In this document: one piece after another, positions 6,050-13,990 of the stretch
Numbering within the stretch: the stretch's first letter is position 1
How the letters are laid out: each line of letters starts with the position of its first letter
Origin: RGIG4708 sp045633845
Lineage (GTDB): Bacteria > Bacillota > Clostridia > UMGS1810
Direction: 5' to 3'
DNA length: 16,717 bases
NCBI GenBank assembly: GCA_045633845.1
Contig: JAZQZC010000004.1
Coordinates: forward strand, 1 to 16,717
Program-made: the position numbers and the translations under genes
The notes under the pieces: model-generated
Told to the model about the DNA's origin: nothing
Database searches by the model: none
The model's input: the letters and a program-made list of their open reading frames with translations, nothing else

Positions 6050-6892
6050 TTACTCAACCTCCTTTTTAAAAAGATTGCACGCATCATCGTGTGATTGTCT
6101 TTCAAAATTTTTATACATAGAAGCTCTGTCCATTGCTTCATCAAAATCTACAAGATGTCCGTCAAAATCAGGACCGTCTACACAAGCAAACTTTGTTTCA
6201 CCGCCAACTGTAAGTCTGCAGCCGCCGCACATACCTGTGCCGTCTATCATAATAGGGTTCATACTTACTGTTGTTTTAATGCCATACTCTTTGGTAAGCA
6301 GGCACACAAATTTCATCATAATGAGTGGACCAATAACAATAACCTCATCATACTGGTTGCCCTCTTCGATAAGCTTGCGAAGTGCATCGGTAACAAGGCC
6401 TTTTGTGCCATGGCTGCCGTCGTCTGTCATCATAACAAGGCGTGAGCTTGCGTTTTTGAATTCATCCTCCAGAATAACAAGGTCCTTGTTTCTAAAGCCT
6501 ACAATTGCATCAACCTCGCAGCCGCTTTCATACAGCTTTTTGGTAACAGGGTATGCAATGGCGCATCCAACACCGCCGCCCACAACTGCAACCTTTTTAA
6601 GACCTTCGGTATGAGTTGCAACACCGAGAGGCCCTACAAAATCGGAGATGTATTCACCCTCATTTTTGTGGTTGAGCTTTTCGGTAGTGGCACCAACAAT
6701 CTGAAATATGATTGTAACTGTGCCATTTTCTCTGTCAAAATCTGCAATGGTGAGAGGAATTCTCTCGCCGTCCTCGTCTACCCTAAGGATGATAAACTGA
6801 CCCGGCTGTGCTTTTTTTGCAACAAAGGGAGCCTCAATATCCATCAGAGTAACTGTGGGATTAAGTTCTTTTTTTGTAACAATCTTAAACAT
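6050..6892 (-). CDS. nfnA: NfnA: ferredoxin-NAD(P)+ reductase-like small subunit
   Basis: The 280-residue protein has the ferredoxin-NADP reductase layout. A FAD-binding barrel (PGQFIILR at 30-37, RIPLTIAD at 44-51) is followed by an NAD-binding domain with VAVVGGGVGCA (101-111). A C-terminal [2Fe-2S] site holds C222, C225 (CGGC) and C237, with D217 just before. In characterised NfnA the cluster has three cysteines and one aspartate, and this pattern fits. It is related to sulfide dehydrogenase and dihydroorotate dehydrogenase electron-transfer subunits, but no pyrD is here and the partner NfnB is adjacent. It starts 14 bases after nadK with GAGGAG 4 bases before the ATG, so the three genes form one operon. 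Confidence 0.9.
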   Translation of the reverse strand: MFKIVTKKELNPTVTLMDIEAPFVAKKAQPGQFIILRVDEDGERIPLTIADFDRENGTVTIIFQIVGATTEKLNHKNEGEYISDFVGPLGVATHTEGLKKVAVVGGGVGCAIAYPVTKKLYESGCEVDAIVGFRNKDLVILEDEFKNASSRLVMMTDDGSHGTKGLVTDALRKLIEEGNQYDEVIVIGPLIMMKFVCLLTKEYGIKTTVSMNPIMIDGTGMCGGCRLTVGGETKFACVDGPDFDGHLVDFDEAMDRASMYKNFERQSHDDACNLFKKEVE

Positions 6893-6906
6893 TATACTCC
6901 TCTTTT

Positions 6907-7770
6907 CTATATACTAAGTTTATGCTTTAGTGTCTGATAAAAGCTGTCGTCGTTAAACTTGACAAGCTTTAATTTGTATTTTGATTTATATATTGTAACG
7001 GTATCGCCAAAGTTAAAGTCAAAAGAGCTTATACTGTCGGCTGAAAGGGTTGCGCATTTGCCCTCATCACAAGGAGCACCGGGCTCCAGCTTTATTGTAA
7101 CAACATCGTCACCCGATGTAACAACTGAGCAATCGGACATAGAGTATGCGCACACAGGCGTAATAACAAAATTGCTCGCCGTAGGAATTACCACAGGACC
7201 CCCTGCCGACATATTGTAGGCTGTGGAGCCTGTAGGTGTAGCAACAATCACGCCATCGCTTGATAGCTTTTCGATAAGATTGCCGTTTACATACACGTTT
7301 ATATGTAATGCGTGGGCAATCTGACCGCGGTGAAGCACAATTTCGTTAATGCCGGTAACACCGTACTTTTTGTCGCCACTGCCTAAATTCGCTTTAATCA
7401 TTATGCGGTTTTGTATTTCAAAATCGCCGTTTATAATACGGTCAATACATTCCCTGTACTTGTCGGGGTCACACTGGGTAAGGTAGCCTATGTGACCGAA
7501 ATTGATGCCGAACACAGGTATTTCGTGATGCTTGAGTATGCTTATTGCTCTGAGCACAGTGCCGTCACCGCCAAGAACCACGGCTATATCCATTTGAGGG
7601 AGCTGTTCCCTGCCGATTACGCACACATTATCGCAGTACACAGCTTCCTTGTCCTGTTCAAGTATAAATGCCTTTTTGCCTTTTGACACAATGTACCCGG
7701 CAACAACAGGCACAAAGTTAACTGCCTCTTTTTTGGTTGTGTTTGCCATTATCAAAAAATTTTCTGCCAC
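6907..7770 (-). CDS. nadK: NAD kinase
   Basis: It phosphorylates NAD to NADP+ with ATP or polyphosphate in the cytoplasm. The 287-residue sequence has GGDGT (67-71, with the catalytic aspartate D69), the NE pair (142-143) in INEIVLHRG, D172-G in the DGVIVATPTGSTAY region (TPTGSTAY at 178-185), and a following SAGGP. The start codon is GTG at 7770, behind GGTGAG with a 5-base spacer; beginning there keeps the first beta strand (ENFLIMAN), whereas the ATG seven codons later would lose it. It is first gene of nadK-nfnA-nfnB, with its own promoter. Making NADP+ next to an enzyme that reduces it suggests joint control of the NADPH pool. Its length is normal and no odd residues were noted. Confidence 0.95.
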   Translation of the reverse strand: MAENFLIMANTTKKEAVNFVPVVAGYIVSKGKKAFILEQDKEAVYCDNVCVIGREQLPQMDIAVVLGGDGTVLRAISILKHHEIPVFGINFGHIGYLTQCDPDKYRECIDRIINGDFEIQNRIMIKANLGSGDKKYGVTGINEIVLHRGQIAHALHINVYVNGNLIEKLSSDGVIVATPTGSTAYNMSAGGPVVIPTASNFVITPVCAYSMSDCSVVTSGDDVVTIKLEPGAPCDEGKCATLSADSISSFDFNFGDTVTIYKSKYKLKLVKFNDDSFYQTLKHKLSI

Positions 7771-7813
7771 AATTGCTCACCGCCTGTCAATTTTAAATAA
7801 TAATACAAAATAT

Positions 7814-7842
7814 ATTATAATAAAATATGCTCTCAAAGTCAA
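7814..7842 (-). promoter_or_regulatory. Promoter of nadK-nfnAB
   Basis: TTGACT (7837-7842), 17-base spacer, TATAAT (7814-7819) on the minus strand, 44 bases before the GTG. It lies between the ribF terminator and nadK, so it separates the two operons. Confidence 0.85.
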
Positions 7843-7878
7843 GGAAGAAAAAATTTAAATAGTGTGGCAGCAGTTTTC

Positions 7879-7931
7879 AAAAACCATTTAGGGACACACC
7901 TTTAAAAAGGAATGTCCCCAAATGGTTTTTT
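7879..7931. terminator. Strong terminator between ribF and nadK
   Basis: AAAAACCATTT-GGGACA pairs with TGTCCC-AAATGGTTTTT with a few mismatches and a central AAGG-type loop. There are A runs on one side and T runs on the other in both orientations. It ends the rimP-ribF operon 15 bases after the ribF stop. Confidence 0.92.
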
Positions 7932-7946
7932 ACTTTAATTTATTTT

Positions 7947-8858
7947 TTACATTTCCAACCCAAATATCTTTTTTGCTTTTAATATGTCCTTTTCAAGCTG
8001 ATTTTTAAGTGTTTCCACATTTTCGAACTTTGTCTCAAGGCGGAGATAATCTACAAACTCAACAGTTATATCCTTGCCGTATATGTCGCTGTCAAAATCA
8101 AAGATATGTGTTTCTACCACTACGTTGTTGTAATTGTCAAGTGTTGGGTTGACACCCACATTGGTGACCGATTTGTAAGTAAATGCACCAACAGTGGTTT
8201 TGGTAGCGTACACGCCGAATTTTAATAGCGCAGTACTTTTGTCACCGGGATAAATATTTGCAGTGGGAAAGCCTATTTTGCTCCCAAGTCTTTTGCCCCG
8301 CTCCACAGTGCCCGATATATAGTATGGTCTGCCAAGCATTTTGTTTGCAACAGCCACATTACCACCATTTAAATACTCTTTTATAACAGTGCTGCTTACC
8401 TCAACATCTTTGCCGTCAATACTCATATACACGCATTTTACCACAGATACGCATATGCCGAATTTTGCACATTCCTGTTTGAGAATGTTTACATCACCGA
8501 TTCTAGCCTTGCCAAAGCGATAGTTGTAGCCTACCACAACGTGAGCGCAGTTAAGAGTTTTAAACAAAATCTCACTTACAAACTGCTGCGGAGTCATTGC
8601 CATATACTCAGGGGTCATAACGTCCTCACACATTTTTGACACGCCCATCTTTTTGAGCAGCCTGTGCATATATTCATTGTCACACAGTGTACGATTTGCC
8701 CCTGTAATAAGATACACGCAGGAGTCAAAATTCTTATTTTGCGCGATTTGTACGCATTTTTGCACAAGGGCACGATGGGCAATGTGCAAGCCGTCAAACT
8801 TGCCCAATGCCACCACTGTTTTGGTATTTTTAACTGTGTTTAAAACATTTGTCTGCAT
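7947..8858 (-). CDS. ribF: Bifunctional riboflavin kinase / FAD synthetase
   Basis: It converts riboflavin to FMN and FMN to FAD. The 303-residue product has an N-terminal nucleotidyltransferase domain with GKFDGLHIAH (19-28) and the VSSTVIK motif (canonical ISSTxIR). The C-terminal riboflavin kinase domain carries GFPTANI and a typical FGVYA strand. The adenylyl-transfer motif normally ends H-x-G-H; here it is H25-I-A-H28. The ATG at 8858 is chosen because AAAGG lies 10 bases before it; an in-frame TTG at 8882 would overlap truB and lacks a ribosome site. It is the last gene of the operon and is followed by a strong terminator. No FMN riboswitch is seen; expression follows the translation operon. 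Confidence 0.93.
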   Translation of the reverse strand: MQTNVLNTVKNTKTVVALGKFDGLHIAHRALVQKCVQIAQNKNFDSCVYLITGANRTLCDNEYMHRLLKKMGVSKMCEDVMTPEYMAMTPQQFVSEILFKTLNCAHVVVGYNYRFGKARIGDVNILKQECAKFGICVSVVKCVYMSIDGKDVEVSSTVIKEYLNGGNVAVANKMLGRPYYISGTVERGKRLGSKIGFPTANIYPGDKSTALLKFGVYATKTTVGAFTYKSVTNVGVNPTLDNYNNVVVETHIFDFDSDIYGKDITVEFVDYLRLETKFENVETLKNQLEKDILKAKKIFGLEM

Positions 8859-8871
8859 TTTAAAATTACCT

Positions 8872-9762
8872 TTATTCACCAAAATATTTTACTACAGAAA
8901 TTTTGTTTCGTCCGTTTATGAGTGTTACCTCACCTATTGCAATAAAGTTGTTGTTTTTGTCGTAAACTCTGTATGTGCCAAGCTCTTTTGCTATAGTTGA
9001 AGGTGCTCCGTTTTTAAGCCTTGTTTTAATTTCATCGTTTACATTTATGGGCTTAAGCTCATAAAACACCTTGTCTGTAGGTACAAGCACCTGTGTCAAA
9101 GTATCATTTTTTACAGCCTGCTCCAGTTCTGCAAGAGTAATGGCATCATTTTCGCAAAACATCCCCGATTGGGTTCGCCTTAAGGAGAGCATACATGCGC
9201 CGCAGCCGAGATATGCGCCTATATCGTGGCACAGTGTACGAATGTATGTACCCTTTGAGCATTTTACCCTGATTTTAAAAACATCACTTGCAAAAGACAA
9301 AAGCTCAATTGAATACACTGTTATATTACGTGGCTTGCGCTCCACCTCTATACCCTGACGTGCAAGGTCGTACATCTTTTGACCATTAATTTTTATAGCA
9401 GAATACATAGGTGGTATCTGCTTGATTTCCCCTGTAAAATGCTGCAGGGCATCCTTAACATTTTGCAGTGTAACAGACGAGCTATCCGCGGTTGCTGCCA
9501 CCTCACCGAAAATATCCTGAGTGTCGGTAACAACTCCAAGCTTAACCTCGGCAACGTACTCCTTGTCGGAGTTCATCAGCATATCGCTTACCTTTGTGCC
9601 TTTGCCTATACACACAGGGAGCACCCCCGTAGCCTCAGGGTCAAGAGTGCCTGTGTGCCCTACCTTGCGGTACGCAAGAATGCCCCGCACCTTGCTCACA
9701 ACATCGTGGGATGTAAAGCTGGAGGGCTTGTCTATTATAATAAGACCGTTTAAATTTTCCAT
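8872..9762 (-). CDS. truB: tRNA pseudouridine-55 synthase
   Basis: It makes pseudouridine 55 in the T loop of nearly all tRNAs. The 296-residue protein begins with GLIIIDKP (6-13) and contains the active-site motif GHTGTLDPEATGVLP, with catalytic aspartate D41. The GEIKQIPPMYSAIKINGQ region and KCSKGTYIRTLC are also family hallmarks. The C-terminal 60 or so residues (from about 236) form a PUA-like RNA-binding domain. It starts one base after the nrnA stop and is 13 bases before ribF, inside the operon. Confidence 0.96.
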   Translation of the reverse strand: MENLNGLIIIDKPSSFTSHDVVSKVRGILAYRKVGHTGTLDPEATGVLPVCIGKGTKVSDMLMNSDKEYVAEVKLGVVTDTQDIFGEVAATADSSSVTLQNVKDALQHFTGEIKQIPPMYSAIKINGQKMYDLARQGIEVERKPRNITVYSIELLSFASDVFKIRVKCSKGTYIRTLCHDIGAYLGCGACMLSLRRTQSGMFCENDAITLAELEQAVKNDTLTQVLVPTDKVFYELKPINVNDEIKTRLKNGAPSTIAKELGTYRVYDKNNNFIAIGEVTLINGRNKISVVKYFGE

Positions 9763-9763
9763 A

Positions 9764-10717
9764 TCAAAACAATTCCTCTAATTTGCCAAGCAAAATTTGT
9801 TTTGCTGTTTCCAAATCGTTGTTTAGTGTAACACCTGCTGCCCTTATGTGTCCACCGCCGCCAAGGCTTGCTGCCACCTGCGCAACATCGGCATATTCGT
9901 TGGAGCGCAGGCTTGCCTTTGTTTCATGCTCGTTATAGCATTTTAAAAATATGCCCACTTCCACACCCTTTATTGTACGCGGGAGTGTTGAATATTCATC
10001 TACATCGTCAAATGTGAGATTATATTTTTGAAGCATTTGCTCATTGCAATATGTTATGCACACCTTGTTGTCAAAGTAAAACTCCATATTGTCTATAATA
10101 TCCGACATAATTTTTGTCTGTGCAATTGACTTTGTTTCAAACAGAATACGCATAATTTTTGCACTGTCAATGCCTGTATCCACAAGCTCTGCCGCAATTT
10201 TGAGCGTATCGGACGTTGTGTTTGAATAGCGAAAGCTACCTGTATCTGACGCAATTGCACTATATAGTGCCGATGCCATATCTGTGCTTATGCTGCACTT
10301 CATTTCAAGCAGAAGCCTGTATATTACTTCACCCGCAGCGGCAGCCGATGCATCTATAAAATTCATATCTGCAATGCCGCTGTTGGTGCCATGATGGTCA
10401 AGGCACACTGTAAAAGGAGCTTTGTCAAAAATCTCCTCTTTGAGATGTGCCATCATATAGCCGGCTGCAACATCAACTGCAATAGCTACATCGCAGTTAA
10501 AGCCCTCGGGAGCATTGTAGCTATCATCCCACAAAAAAGACAGCCTTTCGCCCGGGTTATTGGGCAAAGAGATATAGGCGGCTTTGCCTATATCCCGTAA
10601 TCCCAGAAGAAGCGCCACACTGCTGCCGAGGCAGTCGCCGTCGGGATTTTTGTGTGGTATTATTATGAAATTGTCTTTTTCGCGCAAAGCATGCGCAATT
10701 TCAGAAAGGTTATTCAT
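9764..10717 (-). CDS. nrnA: DHH-family oligoribonuclease / pAp phosphatase
   Basis: NrnA degrades very short RNAs (nanoRNA) and dephosphorylates pAp. The 317-residue sequence has the DHH catalytic set: HKNPDGDCLGSS (22-33, with D26 and D28), VD (81-82), DHH (107-109), and a C-terminal DHHA1 domain with the GGGGH motif in SLGGGGHIRAAG. The ATG at 10717 (MNNLSE) has GGTGG 5 bases upstream and overlaps the end of rbfA by 8 bases. The ATG four codons earlier at 10729 has no ribosome site. Between rbfA and truB is its usual place in Firmicutes. Confidence 0.93.
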   Translation of the reverse strand: MNNLSEIAHALREKDNFIIIPHKNPDGDCLGSSVALLLGLRDIGKAAYISLPNNPGERLSFLWDDSYNAPEGFNCDVAIAVDVAAGYMMAHLKEEIFDKAPFTVCLDHHGTNSGIADMNFIDASAAAAGEVIYRLLLEMKCSISTDMASALYSAIASDTGSFRYSNTTSDTLKIAAELVDTGIDSAKIMRILFETKSIAQTKIMSDIIDNMEFYFDNKVCITYCNEQMLQKYNLTFDDVDEYSTLPRTIKGVEVGIFLKCYNEHETKASLRSNEYADVAQVAASLGGGGHIRAAGVTLNNDLETAKQILLGKLEELF

Positions 10718-11063
10718 TGTTACCACCATTTAATCTGTTTATTAAATCGTTAATATGCATGCCGTAATCAATAGAGTTATCCAGCACAAAGGTTGGCTGC
10801 GGAACAATGCGCAAATTCAGACGCAAAGCTATTTCTTTTTTTATATATCCTGTAGCACGCTTGAGTGCCGCAATTGTTTGCTGCTTTTCCTCGTCGGTGC
10901 CCATTACACTGACATATACCTTTGCATATTTAAGGTCTTTTGTAACATTTACGGATACAACGCTTACAAACTCGCTCATTCCCGGGTCTTTTATTGTGCG
11001 GAAAATTGAAGCAAGCTCGCGCTGCATTTCTCCGTTTATTCTCTGAGTTCTGTTAAATGCCAA
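10710..11063 (-). CDS. rbfA: 30S ribosome-binding factor A
   Basis: RbfA is a KH-fold protein needed for late maturation of the 30S subunit and 16S rRNA 5' end processing. The 117-residue sequence begins MAFNRTQRINGEMQRELASI, which matches the conserved start (R-x-x-R-x-x-x-x-x-x-R-E-L). It then has VSVNVTKDLKYAKVYVSV and the terminal region with IVPQPTFVLDNSIDYG, the KH core. Its start codon is TTG, with GGGAG 9 bases upstream; no ATG or GTG is available in frame nearby. It lies 34 bases after infB. Confidence 0.94.
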   Translation of the reverse strand: MAFNRTQRINGEMQRELASIFRTIKDPGMSEFVSVVSVNVTKDLKYAKVYVSVMGTDEEKQQTIAALKRATGYIKKEIALRLNLRIVPQPTFVLDNSIDYGMHINDLINRLNGGNNE

Positions 11064-11097
11064 AATAACATTCTCCCTTCGTCAGTCTTAAAATTTA

Positions 11098-13407
11098 TCA
11101 GTTTTTAACTTCTTCCATTACAAAGGATTCAATTACGTCGCCATCTTTAATGTCATTAAAGTTTTCGATGCCAATACCACATTCGTATCCCGATGCAACC
11201 TCTTTTGCGTCATCCTTAAAGCGCTTTAGTGATGAAAGCACACCCTCGTGAATAACAATGCTGTCACGTACAATTCTAACCTGTGAGTTACGTGACACTT
11301 TACCGTCGGTAATGTAGCAGCCCGCAATTGTGCCCACGCCGCTAACCTTAAAGGTGTTACGAACCTCTGCATGACCTAAAACATTTTCTACAAATGTAGG
11401 TGCAAGCATACCCTTCATAGCAGCCTCAATTTCTTCGATAGCCTGATAAATAACGCGGTAAAGACGTATGTCAACGTTGTTGCGTTTTGCGGATTCTACT
11501 GCAGATGGCTGAGGTCGTACATTAAAGCCTACAATAATTGCATTTGATGCGGTAGCAAGCATGACATCAGATTCGGTAACACCGCCTACGCCGCCGTGGA
11601 TGCAGTTAACGCGAACCTCCTCGTTAGAGAGCTTTGAAAGTGACTGCTTAACAGCCTCAACAGAGCCCATAACGTCTGCTTTTACAATGATGTTGAGGTC
11701 TTTTACCTCACCTGCGTTAATCTGATTGAACAAATCGTCAAGGCTTACTACATTGTTTGCCTTTATAGATTCTTCCTTAATTTTCTGTTTACGCTGTTCT
11801 GCAACAAGGCGGGCTCTTCTTTCGTCTTTTACTGCAAAGAATTCATCACCGCCGTCGGGCACTTCGCCAAGACCTAATATTTCTACAGGAACAGACGGAC
11901 CTGCCTTTTTGATAGAGTTGCCTCGGTCGTCCATCATAGCTCTTACATGGCCAACTGCTGTGCCTGCAATAATTACATCGCCTACACGGAGTGTACCATT
12001 TTGAACAAGCACTGTTGCAACAGGGCCTCTGCCCTTATCAAGACGCGCTTCGATAACTGTACCCTTTGCTCTTTTGTCGGGGTTAGCCTTGAGCTCTTTC
12101 ATATCTGCAACAAGGAGTACCATTTCCAGAAGCTCATCTATATTCTGTCTGAATTTTGCCGAAATAGGAACACAAATTGTGTCACCGCCCCACTCTTCGC
12201 ATACAAGGCCGTATTCGGTAAGCTCCTGCTTGATTTTGTCGGGGTTTGCGCCCTCGCGGTCAATTTTGTTGATTGCAACAATAATTGTAACGCCTGCAGC
12301 CTTTGCGTGGTTGATAGCTTCTACTGTCTGAGGCATTACGCCGTCGTCGGCAGCAACCACAAGTATTGCAACGTCAGTAACCTGTGCACCGCGCATACGC
12401 ATTGCTGTAAATGCCTCGTGACCAGGTGTATCGAGGAATGTGATTTTGCGGTCGTTGATGCGCACTCTGTAAGCACCTATATGCTGAGTAATTCCGCCTG
12501 CTTCCTTAGCAATAACGTTTGTTTCTCTTATTGCATCAAGAAGCGATGTTTTACCATGGTCAACGTGACCCATAACAACAACAACCGGTGAACGCGGCTT
12601 GAGGCTTTCGGGTGTGTCCTCTTCCTCTTCTAAAAGAATGTCCTCATCGGTAACAATAATCTGCTGCTTTATAACAAAGCCAAGGTCGTCACCTACAAGT
12701 GCAGCAGTATCAAAGTCGATTGCCTGGCTTACAGATGCCATGATACCAAGCTCAAACAGCTTTTTAACAACAACTGTTGCAGACACGCCCAGGCTTGCGG
12801 CAAAATCACCTACGCCGATTTCTTCGGGGATTTCTACCTCTTTTTTCTCTTTAGGTGCCTGCTGCTCTTTTTTAGGTTTGTTCTTTTCGTTATTTTTATC
12901 AATATTTTTTTCTTGTTTTTTGGTTGACTGATTGCCTTTTTTGATTTTCTGCTTTTTCTGACTCTTTTCTTCTATATCAAGGTCAACAAGCTGCTCTGCC
13001 TTGGTGTTGTCTTCTATTTTGTCGATATCAACGTTGTTCTGGCGGGTATCAACAATCTTTTTGTTGTCCTGCTTTTTGATTTCGTAATCCATTTCTTCTT
13101 CAGGTTCGACAACCTCGGGTGCAGCTTTTTCTGCTTTTTGTTCCTTTTCATTTTTGGCAGGGGCTTTCTTTTGTTCTATCGGTTCAGGCGGGGTGTCATT
13201 TTCGTGAAGCTTTTCAAAATAGTCGATAATTGAGCCGCCGTCATCATATTTGTTGAGGTATGATGTAAGCACAATGTCAAGTGCGTCATACTCAAGTACA
13301 GTATTATTATTTTTGATAATTATACCAAATTCCTTAAGCAATTCTATTACAGATTTGCTTGTGACATTAATTGATTTTGCTATTTCACTAACTTTTGGAT
13401 TAGGCAT
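11098..13407 (-). CDS. infB: Translation initiation factor IF-2
   Basis: IF-2 is the GTPase that brings initiator tRNA to the ribosome. Counting from the first possible ATG at 13413, there is an IF2-N module (about 4-55), a long lysine/glutamate-rich linker (about 70-195), and a second IF2-N module (about 198-250). The G domain follows, with GHVDHGKT (282-289), DTPGHEAF and NKID, and then the beta-barrel and initiator-tRNA-binding domains. The ATG at 13407 (MPNPKVSE) is preferred: GGAGG is 9 bases upstream, while the ATG at 13413 is only 3 bases from it. That gives 769 residues, a normal length. The two candidate starts overlap or abut the ylxQ stop, so translation is coupled. Confidence 0.97.
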   Translation of the reverse strand: MPNPKVSEIAKSINVTSKSVIELLKEFGIIIKNNNTVLEYDALDIVLTSYLNKYDDGGSIIDYFEKLHENDTPPEPIEQKKAPAKNEKEQKAEKAAPEVVEPEEEMDYEIKKQDNKKIVDTRQNNVDIDKIEDNTKAEQLVDLDIEEKSQKKQKIKKGNQSTKKQEKNIDKNNEKNKPKKEQQAPKEKKEVEIPEEIGVGDFAASLGVSATVVVKKLFELGIMASVSQAIDFDTAALVGDDLGFVIKQQIIVTDEDILLEEEEDTPESLKPRSPVVVVMGHVDHGKTSLLDAIRETNVIAKEAGGITQHIGAYRVRINDRKITFLDTPGHEAFTAMRMRGAQVTDVAILVVAADDGVMPQTVEAINHAKAAGVTIIVAINKIDREGANPDKIKQELTEYGLVCEEWGGDTICVPISAKFRQNIDELLEMVLLVADMKELKANPDKRAKGTVIEARLDKGRGPVATVLVQNGTLRVGDVIIAGTAVGHVRAMMDDRGNSIKKAGPSVPVEILGLGEVPDGGDEFFAVKDERRARLVAEQRKQKIKEESIKANNVVSLDDLFNQINAGEVKDLNIIVKADVMGSVEAVKQSLSKLSNEEVRVNCIHGGVGGVTESDVMLATASNAIIVGFNVRPQPSAVESAKRNNVDIRLYRVIYQAIEEIEAAMKGMLAPTFVENVLGHAEVRNTFKVSGVGTIAGCYITDGKVSRNSQVRIVRDSIVIHEGVLSSLKRFKDDAKEVASGYECGIGIENFNDIKDGDVIESFVMEEVKN

Positions 13408-13409
13408 AA

Positions 13410-13736
13410 TCATTCACCTCCATTAATTTTTGCTAAAATATGCTTTTCGATTGCCTTTGCAAAGCCTTCATCTGTTACGGACAAAATTGCATTAAAACTG
13501 TTGCCGACTGCCCTGCCGTTATTCTGCATTGTTCCAAGCTCATAATATGGAACATTGTAGTATTTGCAGCTGTCGGTAATGTTCTTTTTGGTGTTGGCGC
13601 CTGTGTCCTCGGCTATTATTATAAGGTAGCTTGAGCCAAACCTTACCGAATCTTTACAGCCCGATTCGCCACTTATTACCTTGCCCGCACGTTTCGCTAA
13701 GCCGAGCATTCCGTATATCTTATTTATATTACTCAC
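13410..13736 (-). CDS. ylxQ: YlxQ, L7Ae-family ribosomal-like protein
   Basis: This 108-residue protein is of the L7Ae/L30e/Gadd45 family, RNA-binding proteins that recognise kink-turns. The sequence KIYGMLGLAKRAGKVISGE and the later YLIIIAEDTGANTKKNI fit the family core. YlxQ sits between ylxR and infB in most Firmicutes; its exact role is unsettled. The start codon is GTG in a GTGA overlap with the ylxR stop (4 bases) and there is no clear ribosome site of its own, so translation depends on ylxR. Confidence 0.9.
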   Translation of the reverse strand: MSNINKIYGMLGLAKRAGKVISGESGCKDSVRFGSSYLIIIAEDTGANTKKNITDSCKYYNVPYYELGTMQNNGRAVGNSFNAILSVTDEGFAKAIEKHILAKINGGE

Positions 13737-13990
13737 TCCAGTTTGGTTATATACTCTTGCAGCTGTTGTATAAAGCTTTCGCTTACTTCAGTTTTAAGAT
13801 TAATTTTTATTCTTTTTCTGCGGATGGCATTTTCAATACAATCTGAACTTTTGCAGATATATGCACCTCTTCCGGGGTTTTTGCCATTTTCGTCAATTAC
13901 AACTCCGTCAAAGGGCGAATTTACAATGCGCAAAAGCTCAGGTTTGGGCTTTCTCTCCATGCATCCGATACATTTTCTGAATGGTACCAT
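13733..13990 (-). CDS. ylxR: YlxR (RNase P modulator family)
   Basis: The 85-residue protein carries the YlxR hallmarks. An N-terminal RKCIGCMERKPKPELLRIV (C7 and C10) is followed by a GRGAYICKSSDCIENA segment. YlxR binds RNA; members have been reported to interact with RNase P and to affect gene expression. The start ATG overlaps the nusA stop by one base (TAATG), so translation is coupled. It is in its standard place between nusA and ylxQ. Confidence 0.93.
   Translation of the reverse strand: MVPFRKCIGCMERKPKPELLRIVNSPFDGVVIDENGKNPGRGAYICKSSDCIENAIRRKRIKINLKTEVSESFIQQLQEYITKLE

Noticed and set aside
5907..6614. 235-residue plus-strand open frame across nfnA and nfnB
   Set aside because: It spans two well-supported genes on the other strand and shows no domain; a shadow.
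11947..12591. 214-residue plus-strand open frame inside infB
   Set aside because: It lies entirely opposite the conserved IF-2 GTPase region, is cysteine-rich in an unnatural way and has no ribosome site; a codon-bias shadow.
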